Part shown: positions 19,312 to 27,579 of the stretch, piece after piece
Numbering within the stretch: the stretch's first letter is position 1
Layout: every line of letters begins with the position of its first letter
Assembly (NCBI RefSeq): GCF_900111365.1
Contig: NZ_FOGZ01000010.1
Location: forward strand, 1 to 64,000
Length of the DNA: 64,000 nt
Reading direction: 5' to 3'
Source of the DNA: Propionibacterium cyclohexanicum
GTDB lineage: Bacteria > Actinomycetota > Actinomycetes > Propionibacteriales > Propionibacteriaceae
The notes under the pieces: model-generated
Database searches by the model: none
What the model was told of the DNA's origin: nothing
What the model saw: the letters and a program-made list of their open reading frames with translations, nothing else
Translations under genes and position numbers: made by a program

Positions 19312-21375
19312 ATGACTGACCATCGGATTGACTGGCGGCTTCGCTATGCCCCCGGCGACTGGGTGGTCTGGGCCGGGCGCTGTGTCGTCGTCGTCCTGCG
19401 CCGTAGCCTCGACTGCAGTTCCGACGTCATCGCCGCGATGTGGTCCGATGTGGAGTCGGCGCGCGGTCGCGCCGACGCGCTCACCGCGCTGGCCCGCCAT
19501 GGCCTGGACAGGCTGCCCGACGCCGCGATCATCCTTGCCGAGGGTGGGGTGAGCCGCTGCCTGGTCCGCGGCCAGGTCCAGGTGCGCGAGCTGGGGCGCG
19601 CGGGCCTGCTCGCCGATGGCGCCGGACGCGCCGATTTCGTGGAGGTGGACGGCCACGGCGCCGCGCTTCGCCTCGAACTCAGCGGCGATGGGGCTGCAGG
19701 GGGGCTGCTGCTGCCCTTGCGCCGGGGCGTGGCACTGTGCTCCTCGCTCACGGTGCAGCCCTACGAGCTCGGCGAGAAGACGTCGCCGCCCCACGCGGCG
19801 GTCTCGCATGCCCTGTACGACACGCCGGCCGCGGCGGTACCGCCCAGGACCATCGCCCCCGCCCCCAGCGCCGCCGAGCCGGGCCGCGAGCCCGCGGATG
19901 CCGTGGGAGCGCCAGTGCCCACCGGCCATCACCGGGACTGGAGCACGGCCTCACCCCAAGTGCTGCAACGATTCGCCGCGCCTACCGCCTCCTTGCCCGC
20001 TCCCTTGCCCACCCAGGCATCCGCAGCCGGCCAGGATGTGGGCGGGGAGGACCGCGAGGCCCGGGCTGGGGATCCGCGTTCCGATCTGCGGAGCGCTCTC
20101 GATCTGCACGGTGCTCCTGATCTGCGCGGTGTCGAGGAGGCTTCCGGCGCCACCGATTCCTCCGCGGATGCTGATCGTGTCGAGTCCGATGAGGAGGTGG
20201 TCGAGTGGTCGCCCCATGGCTGGACCGACGAGTCCACCTGGCTCGGTCGTGGCGGGGTTTCCGACCAGGATGCCTTCATGTACGCGAAGACCGAGGTGCT
20301 CGGCTCAGGCCATGACGCCGAGCGCAGTCGGACCGAACCGAGCGAGGGCGGCTCCGGTGAGGAGCCGATGTCCGGTGAGCCGGCCGGTTCCCCGGCAGCT
20401 GAGGGTGAGCCGGCCAGTACCCCGGCAGCTGAGGGTGCGCCGGTCGAGGATGCGGGGGATGTCTGGGAGCCCGATCTCGGCCCCGCCTCGTTCGTGCCCG
20501 GATTCGGCGCCCAACCGGAGCCGGGGGATGTCCAGAACGGGGAGCCCGCCATCGGCGGCGAGTCCTTCGAGGAAGCTGGACGCAGGGGGCCCTGGCACGA
20601 GGCCGCAGAGTCGGGGGAGCCGTGGCCTCAGGCCGCAGAGTCGGGGGAGCCGTGGCCTCAGGCCACGGGGATGGCAGAAGACGACCCTGCGGCTTCGGCT
20701 GAGCATTTCGGCGAGGAGCCGTCCGCCGAGCCGGCCCCAGTTCCCGGGCAGCCGTCCGCCCCCTTGCCTCGACCCGCCGTCAACGACGGATCGCAGCCAT
20801 CCCAGCCCCAGGCGGGCGGTTCGCCGTTGTCCGCCTCGAAGTCCGGGCCACAAGAACCACCGATCGACCAGCCCCCCGCGGCTCCCGGCGCCCAGGCCGA
20901 GCCGCCAGGGCCGCAGGCTCCAGCAGCAGTCCTGGCACAGTTCTGCCCGGCCGGGCATCCGAACCGCCCCGGCAGCAGGTTGTGCCGGGTGTGCGGCCAG
21001 AAGATCCCCGATAGCGCACCCCAGCCGGTGCAGCGTCCCCTGCTGGCTGACCTCGTCACCTCGGGTGGTCAGGTGTTCCAGCTCGACGGACCGGTGCTCA
21101 TCGGGCGTGCGCCGCGTGCACAGCCTGGCGAGGACGCTGCCATCTTGCGGGTTCAGAGCCCCCACCACGACATCAGCCGTACTCACGTGCGGGTGGCCCC
21201 GCACGAGTGGGACATCGCCGTGACCGACATGAATTCCACGAATGGCACCATCGTCTTCGAGGTGGGCAACGATCCGATGAGACTCGGCTCCGGGGACACC
21301 GTATTCGTGGGACTGGGCACCGTCATCGACCTTGGCGATGGGCAACAGGTGAGCATCGAGGCGCCCCGAGGCTGA
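19312..21375 (+). CDS. zinc-ribbon and FHA domain protein with long disordered linker
   Basis: The protein has 687 residues. The first 165 form a folded region of unknown family (WRLRYAPGDWVVWAGRCVVVVL onwards). Residues about 170-540 are Pro/Glu/Ala-rich and contain near-perfect repeats (PAAEGEPAS/PAAEGAPVE; AESGEPWPQ twice). A one-knuckle-pair zinc ribbon follows (FCPAGHPNRPGSRLCRVCGQ), then a C-terminal FHA domain with GRAP, SRTHV and NSTNGT, the phosphothreonine-binding loops. It probably reads Ser/Thr-kinase phosphorylation; no kinase or phosphatase gene is adjacent. The ATG follows GGGAGG. Confidence 0.82.
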   Translation: MTDHRIDWRLRYAPGDWVVWAGRCVVVVLRRSLDCSSDVIAAMWSDVESARGRADALTALARHGLDRLPDAAIILAEGGVSRCLVRGQVQVRELGRAGLLADGAGRADFVEVDGHGAALRLELSGDGAAGGLLLPLRRGVALCSSLTVQPYELGEKTSPPHAAVSHALYDTPAAAVPPRTIAPAPSAAEPGREPADAVGAPVPTGHHRDWSTASPQVLQRFAAPTASLPAPLPTQASAAGQDVGGEDREARAGDPRSDLRSALDLHGAPDLRGVEEASGATDSSADADRVESDEEVVEWSPHGWTDESTWLGRGGVSDQDAFMYAKTEVLGSGHDAERSRTEPSEGGSGEEPMSGEPAGSPAAEGEPASTPAAEGAPVEDAGDVWEPDLGPASFVPGFGAQPEPGDVQNGEPAIGGESFEEAGRRGPWHEAAESGEPWPQAAESGEPWPQATGMAEDDPAASAEHFGEEPSAEPAPVPGQPSAPLPRPAVNDGSQPSQPQAGGSPLSASKSGPQEPPIDQPPAAPGAQAEPPGPQAPAAVLAQFCPAGHPNRPGSRLCRVCGQKIPDSAPQPVQRPLLADLVTSGGQVFQLDGPVLIGRAPRAQPGEDAAILRVQSPHHDISRTHVRVAPHEWDIAVTDMNSTNGTIVFEVGNDPMRLGSGDTVFVGLGTVIDLGDGQQVSIEAPRG
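20385..20665 (+). repeat. in-frame tandem repeats in the FHA protein linker
   Basis: Two sets of direct repeats lie in the coding sequence: about 30-bp copies around 20392-20450 (encoding PAAEGEPAS-type units) and about 33-bp copies around 20598-20665 (encoding AESGEPWPQ units). All keep frame, so copy-number change would alter linker length without breaking the protein. Confidence 0.7.
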
Positions 21376-21471
21376 ACCGCAGGGTTCGGCAGGACGCTGC
21401 CGGCATCGCTCGCCCCGCCTACGCTCGAGGTACACCGTTCGCGTACCGCGACATCGATCGAAGGGGTACAC

Positions 21472-21765
21472 ATGAGTGAACCAGACGTGACGAAGAACGA
21501 GCAGGAGTCCCGCTACGAGGCCCGGATCGATGGCCAGCTTGCCGGGTTCCTGCAGTACCGCTCCGCGGGCGATGCCATCGAACTGCCGCACACCGAGGTG
21601 GACCCGCAGTTCGGCGGGCAGGGGGTCGGCAGTGCTCTCGTGCGCTATGGCCTCGACGAGATCCGCGCGCAGGGCGAGCACAAGATCATCCCCACCTGCC
21701 CATTCGTCAAGGGATGGCTCGACAAGCATCCGGACTATCAGGACCTGGAGGCCGGACAGGCGTGA
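21472..21765 (+). CDS. small GNAT-like N-acetyltransferase (YidJ/GTLF3-type)
   Basis: The 97-residue protein contains only the core of the GNAT fold: the N-terminal strand pair (YEARIDGQLAGFLQYRS), the acetyl-CoA loop VDPQFGGQGVGSALVRYGLDEIRAQG and the C-terminal CPFVKGWLDKHPDYQDL. The CP-F-x-x-x-(F/W)-(I/L) and HP-x-Y ending is diagnostic of the short GNAT subfamily. Substrate unknown. The ATG follows GAAGGGG. It lies 34 bp upstream of the nucleoside hydrolase gene and may be co-transcribed with it. Confidence 0.88.
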   Translation: MSEPDVTKNEQESRYEARIDGQLAGFLQYRSAGDAIELPHTEVDPQFGGQGVGSALVRYGLDEIRAQGEHKIIPTCPFVKGWLDKHPDYQDLEAGQA

Positions 21766-21799
21766 CGCGGTCCCGGGCAGCGATACCGAGCCGACAGCG

Positions 21800-22747
21800 A
21801 TGACGAAGAAGGTCCTGCTGGATTGCGACCCGGGTCACGACGATGCCGTGGCCATGCTCCTGGCCCAGGGCAATCCTGAGCTCGAGGTGGTGGGGCTCAG
21901 CACCGTCGGGGGAAACCAGACACTCGCCAAGGTGACTCGCAATGCGCTGGGCCTGGCGACCGCTTTCTCGATGACAGACGTGCCGATCGCTGCCGGGTGC
22001 GCACGGCCCCTTGTCCGGCAGCCACAGGTCGCTCCCGAGATCCACGGGGAGTCCGGACTCGGTGGGGTGCACCTGCCCCTACCGGCCATGACACTCGACC
22101 GGCGCCATGGCGTGAAGTTGATCATCGACACCGTGATGACCTCCGATCCTGGCGGGATCACGCTTGTTGCCACCGGGCCGCTGACGAACATCGCGATGGC
22201 GGCCCGCCTCGAGCCGAGGATCGTCGAGCGCGTGGCCGAGGTGGTGCTCATGGGCGGCGGACAGCACACCGGCAACATCACCCCGGTGGCAGAGTTCAAT
22301 GTGCATACCGACCCGGAGGCCGCCCACATCGTCTTCCACGAACCGTGGCCGGTCACGATGGTGGGGCTCGATCTCACCCACCAGGCACTCGCCACCGATG
22401 AGGTGATCGCTGACCTCGGTGCCGTGCCAGGCCCCGTCACGGCGTTGATCATGGACCTCTTCGATGCCTTCCGGGCAGCCTACGAGCATGCCCGGGGCTT
22501 TCCCGCGCCGCCGGTGCACGACCCTTGCGCGGTGGCCTACTGCATCGATCCGAGCATCGTCGAGACGGTGCCGGTGCCGGTCGATGTCGAGCTGGGCGGC
22601 CATCTCACCGAGGGCATGACAGTCGCCGATTTCCGGACACCGCCCCCGGCCGACTGCCATACGCGGGTGGCGACAACGCTCGATGTGTCCCGATTCTGGG
22701 CACTCGTCCACGACGCCCTGGTGCGCGTCCAGGCAGGGGCGAGGTGA
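21800..22747 (+). CDS. inosine-uridine-preferring nucleoside hydrolase
   Basis: The 315-residue protein has the family signature LLDCDPGHDDAVAMLLA at the N-terminus, whose Asp residues bind the catalytic Ca2+. Further family motifs are STVGGNQTLAKVTRNAL, VATGPLTNIAMAA, VLMGGG, AEFNVHTDPEAAHIVF and the C-terminal HDPCAVAY with the proton-donor region. It cleaves nucleosides to a base and ribose. The stop overlaps the ATG of the ribokinase gene (TGATG), and the released ribose would be that enzyme's substrate, so the pair forms a nucleoside-salvage unit. Confidence 0.94.
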   Translation: MTKKVLLDCDPGHDDAVAMLLAQGNPELEVVGLSTVGGNQTLAKVTRNALGLATAFSMTDVPIAAGCARPLVRQPQVAPEIHGESGLGGVHLPLPAMTLDRRHGVKLIIDTVMTSDPGGITLVATGPLTNIAMAARLEPRIVERVAEVVLMGGGQHTGNITPVAEFNVHTDPEAAHIVFHEPWPVTMVGLDLTHQALATDEVIADLGAVPGPVTALIMDLFDAFRAAYEHARGFPAPPVHDPCAVAYCIDPSIVETVPVPVDVELGGHLTEGMTVADFRTPPPADCHTRVATTLDVSRFWALVHDALVRVQAGAR

Positions 22748-23775
22748 TGGGCGCAGGGCGGAATCCCTTGCCGACGCCGGCTGATCGATCCCGTGGACGA
22801 CCCGCCGGCGGCCAGCTGCTCCGTAGGGCGCGGCATCTGCTCGAGGGGCTCGAGGGCCGGGTGGCGGTGGTGGGCTCTCTCAATGCGGACCTCACGGTGC
22901 GCACGAAGCACCTGCCGCGACCGGGCGAGACGGTCAGCGGCGGGCCGATGACCGTGCTGCCCGGCGGCAAGTCCGCGAACCAGGCCGTGGCCTGCGCATT
23001 GCTCGGAGCCCGCCCGGCGATGATCGGTGCCGTCGGCGCGGATGAGCACGGTGCGATGCTGCTCGACTCGCTGCGTCGCGCCGGCGTGGACACGACCGGC
23101 GTCCTGCGACGCCAGCTCGCGACCGGGACCGCGGTCATCACCGTCGATGCTGTCGGTGAGAACACCATCGTCGTGTCCCCTGGGGCGAATGCCGCCCTGA
23201 GCGGCGCCGATGTCCACCGGGGTGCCGAGCTGATCCGGCGCGCCGCCGTCCTGGGGCTGTGCCTCGAGATCGGGGACGAGGCCCTCGTCGCGGCAGCCCG
23301 GGTGGCGCGCGAGGCTGGGGCGCGTGTGGTGCTCAATCCCTCCCCGATGCGCGCAATCCCCGCGGAGCTGAGCGCACTGACCGATGTGCTGGTGCTCAAC
23401 GAACACGAGTTGGCCCAGCTCTCGGGCTCGGGCGAGACCGGCGATGACACCATGGAGATGGTGCGTCGGCTCGGTGTGCCCCGAGCGGTCGTGACCCTGG
23501 GGTCACGCGGCTGCCGGGTGATCGACGGGGCGCAACCCCACAGGCTGCCCGCCTTCGCAGTGAAAGCCGTCGACACCACCGGATGTGGAGATGCCTTCAC
23601 CGGAACCTTGCTCGCAGCGCTCGCCTCGGGTGGTTCCCTGGTGGACGGGGCCGCCGTGGGCGCCGCGGTGGCGGCCCTCGCCGCGAGTTCCCCCGGAGCT
23701 CAGCGCTCCTATCCCGACCGGGAGCGGGTGCGCGCCTTCCTCGACGAACAGGATGCCGGCTGGCAAGGCGTCTGA
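22747..23775 (+). CDS. rbsK: ribokinase (PfkB family)
   Basis: The 342-residue sugar kinase has an N-terminal extension of about 38 residues before VVGSLNADL, then PGGKSANQAVACALLGA (substrate site), and near the end DTTGCGDAFTGTLLAAL with the catalytic Asp and anion hole. Order and spacing fit ribokinase. The start is set at ATG 22747 (GTG at 22744 is equally possible), with GGCGAGG upstream and a one-base overlap with the nucleoside hydrolase stop. It would phosphorylate ribose freed by that enzyme to ribose-5-phosphate. Confidence 0.9.
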   Translation: MGAGRNPLPTPADRSRGRPAGGQLLRRARHLLEGLEGRVAVVGSLNADLTVRTKHLPRPGETVSGGPMTVLPGGKSANQAVACALLGARPAMIGAVGADEHGAMLLDSLRRAGVDTTGVLRRQLATGTAVITVDAVGENTIVVSPGANAALSGADVHRGAELIRRAAVLGLCLEIGDEALVAAARVAREAGARVVLNPSPMRAIPAELSALTDVLVLNEHELAQLSGSGETGDDTMEMVRRLGVPRAVVTLGSRGCRVIDGAQPHRLPAFAVKAVDTTGCGDAFTGTLLAALASGGSLVDGAAVGAAVAALAASSPGAQRSYPDRERVRAFLDEQDAGWQGV

Positions 23776-23814
23776 CGGGCCGGCCGGGTATCCAGCAGCG
23801 TCAGTCCTGCCAGC
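23759..23814. terminator. nested inverted repeats between convergent genes
   Basis: GCTGGCA (23759-23765) pairs with TGCCAGC (23808-23814), and inside it CTGACG (23772-23777) pairs with CGTCAG (23799-23804). The structure spans the ends of the convergent ribokinase and oxidoreductase genes and may end both transcripts. Confidence 0.4.
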
Positions 23815-24844
23815 TCAGCGCCATCTTGCCCCTGACATGCCCAGCCTCGAGATCGGCGTGAGCGGCCCGCAGATGGCGGGCATCCACCGGGCCGGCCACT
23901 GCGGTGAGGGTGGTGCGCAGGGTGCCGGAGTCCACAAGCTGTGCGATCCGCTCGAGGATCTCGTGCTGGCGAACCAGATCTGCGGCGTGGTTCAGTGGAC
24001 GGGCGAACATGAACTCCCAGTGCCACGACAGCGCCTTGTCCTTCAGTGCGAGGTAGTCGATGTCGGTTGGCTCGTCGGTGGCCAGGATGTGGCCGAATGG
24101 CCTCGTGACGCTGGCGAACAGCGAGGTCAGGCCGGCGGAGTGGGTTGAGTAGATGTAGTCGACGCCTTCGGGGGCGAGTTGGCGGATGTGCTGGGCCAGC
24201 TGCGGGTCGTGGTGGTCCACGAGATGGTCTGCGCCCAGCTCGCGGACCCATGCCTGGGACTGCGGCCTCGACGCGGTGGCGATGACGGTGAGGCCGGTCA
24301 GTGCCTTCGCGAGCTGGATGACCATGGATCCGACCCCACCGGCGGCTCCGATGACGAGGAGGGTGCCCCGGGAGCGCTTCTCGAGACCGAATTTGTCGAA
24401 CAGCCCCTCCCATGCGGTGAGCCCGGTGAGGGGCATCGCTGCGGCCTGCTCATGGCTGAGCGAGATCGGCTTGCGCGCCACGATGCGTTCGTCCACGAGC
24501 TGGATGCGCTGGTAGGAACCGGGGCGATCGATGCTCCCGGCGTAGTAGACCTCGTCGCCAGCCTGGAACAGGGAGGTTTGCGGACCGACCGCGAGAACGA
24601 TCCCCGAAGCGTCCCATCCGAGGACTCTCTCCCCGGCCTCGCCCGGCCCTGCGACGCGCAGCTTGGTGTCCACCGGGTTGACGGAGATGGCCTGGACGTC
24701 CACCAGAAGATCATGCCCGCTCGCCGGACCCGGAGCCGGGATGGTGGTATCCACCAGGCTCTCCGGGCCCTCGATCGGGCCGCCGGCCCGTGTCACCACG
24801 GCCGGGATCGTCGTCGGGAACTTCGCCGCGGGTTCAGATGCCAT
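23801..24844 (-). CDS. zinc-type alcohol dehydrogenase-like / quinone oxidoreductase
   Basis: The 347-residue protein is a medium-chain dehydrogenase/reductase. Its N-terminal GroES-like part contains VQAISVNPVDTKLRVAG and lacks the zinc-binding Cys/His set, as in quinone reductases. The Rossmann part carries LVIGAAGGVGSMVIQLAKAL near residues 160-180, binding NADPH. It most resembles the zinc-type ADH subfamily often paired with HxlR regulators and induced by electrophiles or quinones. The ATG follows GGAGGAG. The HxlR gene lies upstream on the same strand, with an inverted repeat between them. Confidence 0.9.
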   Translation of the reverse strand: MASEPAAKFPTTIPAVVTRAGGPIEGPESLVDTTIPAPGPASGHDLLVDVQAISVNPVDTKLRVAGPGEAGERVLGWDASGIVLAVGPQTSLFQAGDEVYYAGSIDRPGSYQRIQLVDERIVARKPISLSHEQAAAMPLTGLTAWEGLFDKFGLEKRSRGTLLVIGAAGGVGSMVIQLAKALTGLTVIATASRPQSQAWVRELGADHLVDHHDPQLAQHIRQLAPEGVDYIYSTHSAGLTSLFASVTRPFGHILATDEPTDIDYLALKDKALSWHWEFMFARPLNHAADLVRQHEILERIAQLVDSGTLRTTLTAVAGPVDARHLRAAHADLEAGHVRGKMALSWQD

Positions 24845-24916
24845 ATCGGTTCTCCTCCTCGTTCGGATTCCTGGAGAGTAGTTGGCACGGGGTACTTACC
24901 CGCAACGGCACTTACT

Positions 24917-24937
24917 ATCCATTAGCTAGTAATGGAT
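24917..24937 (-). promoter_or_regulatory. candidate HxlR operator
   Basis: ATCCATTA and TAATGGAT form an 8-bp inverted repeat around a 5-base spacer, in an AT-rich patch 73 bp upstream of the oxidoreductase start and just past the HxlR stop. ACTTAC occurs twice in the neighbouring sequence (about 24894 and 24910). It is a natural binding site for the adjacent regulator. Confidence 0.5.
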
Positions 24938-24962
24938 CGATCCCGTGCAGTGCGCAGCCAGC

Positions 24963-25340
24963 TCACCTCAGGTGGGCCTGGGCCTGGGCATGATGGTCCT
25001 CCGCCCAGGTGCGCAGGGCAGCAATGGGCCCGACCGCGCTGTGTCCCAGGTCGCTGAGCGAGTATTCGACGTGCAGGGGTACCTCGGGGATGACCTGACG
25101 TACCACCAGGCCATGGTCCTCCAGCCGGCGGAGCGTGCTGGTGAGGACTTTCGGTGAGATTCCGGCGAGCAGCCGCTCCAATTCGCCGAACCGGCGAGGG
25201 CCGTCCGCCAGGGCGCCGATGGCCAGCGCCGACCACTTGCCGGCCACCACGTCGAGCAGCTCGCGACACGGACAGCTGGACGAGTAGACGTCACCGCGAT
25301 GCGTGATGGCGGTGTCAGTGCGGGTTTGCGAGCTGGGCAC
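24963..25340 (-). CDS. HxlR-family transcriptional regulator
   Basis: The 125-residue winged-helix protein has the HxlR order: the redox-type Cys pair in SSCPCRELLDVVAGKW (the conserved N-terminal Cys and Trp), RRFGELERLLAGISPKVLTSTLRRLEDHGLV as recognition helix, and VEYSLSDLG in the wing. Two Cys at about residues 23 and 25 could sense quinones or electrophiles, as in YodB or QorR. The start is GTG. It most likely controls the quinone-reductase-like gene downstream through the inverted repeat at 24917-24937. Confidence 0.9.
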   Translation of the reverse strand: MPSSQTRTDTAITHRGDVYSSSCPCRELLDVVAGKWSALAIGALADGPRRFGELERLLAGISPKVLTSTLRRLEDHGLVVRQVIPEVPLHVEYSLSDLGHSAVGPIAALRTWAEDHHAQAQAHLR

Positions 25341-25587
25341 GGTGGGCCTCCTGAGCTGCTGGGAAAGCAGCTGAATTCCATCGACAGGTATCTAAAGGAT
25401 AGTCCCGCAGAAGCGGTGCCCGGCCTGACCGGCCGGCGCGCGCGATTGGGCGCCGCCCTCGTGGACCGTTGACGGTGGCCGGATTCTCGAGCGCCCTCAC
25501 GCGCCTGCCGGCATGGCAATCCCGCGGGTTCGATGGCGGGCCAGCTCTGCGCCCCATTCGCCTGGTTCGGTCGGAGGGCCCGTGTCA

Positions 25588-25612
25588 TGATAATTGCTAA
25601 TGATTCTCATCA
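25588..25612 (+). promoter_or_regulatory. Fur/Zur-like metal-repressor box
   Basis: The AT-rich block beginning TGATAATTGCTAATGATTCT at 25588 and ending in CATCA stands out in GC-rich DNA. It contains GATAAT and ATGATTCTCAT, strongly resembling overlapping Fur-family boxes (GATAAT-type units). It lies 55 bp upstream of the metal-uptake operon start. Whether Fur, Zur or another repressor binds cannot be told from sequence; it does not resemble the DtxR/IdeR consensus. Confidence 0.65.
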
Positions 25613-25667
25613 ATGTTTAGACTTCTCCCCGTCGCCGTCCAAGGCACCCGATTCGTGGAGGAAGCCC

Positions 25668-26690
25668 ATGCGCGCTATGCCTGCAAGCCGCCAGCTGACC
25701 CTGGCGGGACTCGCCGCCCTGCTCGTGCTCGTGAGTCTCGTCGTTGTGGGCCTGGGGCCCATCCATATGACGACCGGTGAGGCGGCTTCCTCGGTTGCCC
25801 GGCTGCTCACTGGGCACGGCCATGACAGCGGGAGCGACCTTCTCATCGCTGCCGTGCGGGCGCCCCGGGTGCTCACTGCTGTGCTCGTAGGGGCCGCCTT
25901 GGGGATCGCGGGGGCGGCGATGCAGACGGTCTTCCATAACCCGCTGGCCGAGCCCGGTATCACCGGTGTGTCGTCGGGTGCCGCAGTGGCAGCGGTCCTG
26001 CTCATCGTCACCGGTGGTGCCCGGATCCCCGGCGTGCTGCCGCTGGGTGCCTTCCTCGGCGCCATGGCCGTGGCAGGATTCATCCAGGTGTTCAGCCTGA
26101 GCGCTCCGGGGCGCTCCAGCGCTCCACTGCTGCTCGTGGGCATCGCCCTCAATGCCCTTCTCGGAGCGGTGGTGAGTGCCGTGATCACCAATGCTCCGCA
26201 GGCCGAACAAGCGCGCTCCGCGTTGTTCTGGCTCAACGGCGATCTCACCGGTCGCTCCATGGACGATGTGCGGATGGCCACCCCGCCCATCGTGATCGGT
26301 GTACTCGCGCTGGCGTGGCACACCCGAGAACTCAACCTGCTGAGCCTGGGCGATGCCACCGCACAGACCTCGGGCCTCGACGTGCGCGCCTGCACCCGGC
26401 GCATCATCGCGGCGGCGGCGCTGGCCACGGCTGGCGGAGTGGCCGTCACGGGCATCATTTCCTTCGTCGGACTGGTCATTCCCCACATCGTGCGCCTGAT
26501 CTGGGGCGGTGATCATCGCTTTGTCATGCCCGCCAGCGCACTGCTCGCCGCGATCTTCCTCGTCATCGCCGACACCATCGCGCGCATGGCGTTCAGCCCG
26601 GTCAGTGTGCAGACCGGAACGGTGACAGCCCTGGTAGGGGCCCCTTTCCTGCTAGCCCTCGTACTGAGGGACGGCGGAGTGCGGCAGTGA
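25668..26690 (+). CDS. FecCD-type ABC transporter permease (iron-siderophore/heme)
   Basis: The 340-residue protein has about nine or ten helices and the FecCD motifs RAPRVLTAVLVGAALGIAGAAMQTVFHNPLAEPGITGVSSGAA, ISFVGLVIPHIVRLIWGGDHR and VQTGTVTALVGAPFLLALVL. It is the channel of a metal-chelate importer. The ATG at 25668 follows GTGGAGGAA. First gene of a five-gene cluster with a metal-repressor-like box upstream; its stop overlaps the ATPase start (GTGA). Confidence 0.92.
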   Translation: MRAMPASRQLTLAGLAALLVLVSLVVVGLGPIHMTTGEAASSVARLLTGHGHDSGSDLLIAAVRAPRVLTAVLVGAALGIAGAAMQTVFHNPLAEPGITGVSSGAAVAAVLLIVTGGARIPGVLPLGAFLGAMAVAGFIQVFSLSAPGRSSAPLLLVGIALNALLGAVVSAVITNAPQAEQARSALFWLNGDLTGRSMDDVRMATPPIVIGVLALAWHTRELNLLSLGDATAQTSGLDVRACTRRIIAAAALATAGGVAVTGIISFVGLVIPHIVRLIWGGDHRFVMPASALLAAIFLVIADTIARMAFSPVSVQTGTVTALVGAPFLLALVLRDGGVRQ

Positions 26691-27538
26691 GTACGAGGAA
26701 ATCGGGGCGTGGGACAGGCGCCTGGCGCGCTGCACGGCGCCGCCCGCTCGTGGAGATCGGCACCGCGGCACTGAGCCTTCACGAGGTGCGTGCCGGGTAC
26801 GGGCGTCACCCTGTGATCGCCGGCCTCGATCTCGACGTGGAGCCAGGCCTGGTGCACGGCATCATCGGGCCCAACGGTGCAGGCAAATCGACACTGCTCA
26901 AGGCCTGCCTGGGCCTGATTCCTTCCCGTGGACAGCTCCTGGTGCACGGACATGAACTTGTCACCCTCAGCGCTGTGCAGCGCGCCTGGCTCATGAGCTA
27001 TCTGCCGCAGGATCTGACGACCACCTCCACCCTCACCGGCGAGGAGTACGTGCACATGGGCCGCTACGCGCGCCGGCCCCGCTTCGGCCAGCTCAATACC
27101 GCCGATGAGGAGGCCGTGAACCGAGCCCTCGATATGACCGGCTGCCGGGAATGGGCCTCGCGCCCGCTGGCCCAGGCCTCCGGCGGTGAGCGTCAGCTCA
27201 TCGCACTCGCGCGCGCCCTTGCCCAGGATGCGGCGATCCTCATGCTTGACGAACCCGCCTCGGCGCTCGACCTGGGCCACGAACTGAGCGTGTTGCGGCT
27301 GCTGCACCCATGGGTCGCCGGCGGTGACAGACCGCGCACGGCAGTGCTCGTCTTGCACGACCTCACCTGGGCGGCGCGCTTCTGCGATCGGCTGCATCTG
27401 CTGGTCAACGGCCGGCTCATCGCAAGCGGCAAGCCGGCCGAGGTGCTCACTACGGGCACCTTGCGCGCGGCCTATGGCATCGCTACCGCAATCACCACTG
27501 TCGCAGCCACCGGAACCCTCGACGTCACGCCCCTGTGA
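26687..27538 (+). CDS. FepC-type ABC transporter ATPase (iron-siderophore/heme)
   Basis: The 283-residue ATPase has Walker A GPNGAGKST near residue 62, Q-loop YLPQDLT, a signature that reads QASGGERQLIALARAL (ASGGE instead of LSGGQ), Walker B ILMLDEPASALD and switch His in VLHDLTWAARF. The start is GTG, overlapping the permease stop by 4 bp. It powers the importer with the neighbouring permease and binding protein. Confidence 0.92.
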   Translation: MSTRKSGRGTGAWRAARRRPLVEIGTAALSLHEVRAGYGRHPVIAGLDLDVEPGLVHGIIGPNGAGKSTLLKACLGLIPSRGQLLVHGHELVTLSAVQRAWLMSYLPQDLTTTSTLTGEEYVHMGRYARRPRFGQLNTADEEAVNRALDMTGCREWASRPLAQASGGERQLIALARALAQDAAILMLDEPASALDLGHELSVLRLLHPWVAGGDRPRTAVLVLHDLTWAARFCDRLHLLVNGRLIASGKPAEVLTTGTLRAAYGIATAITTVAATGTLDVTPL

Positions 27539-27579
27539 TCGCCTGCTGTACCCATCTCTCCTGGTGAAAGGAAACACCT

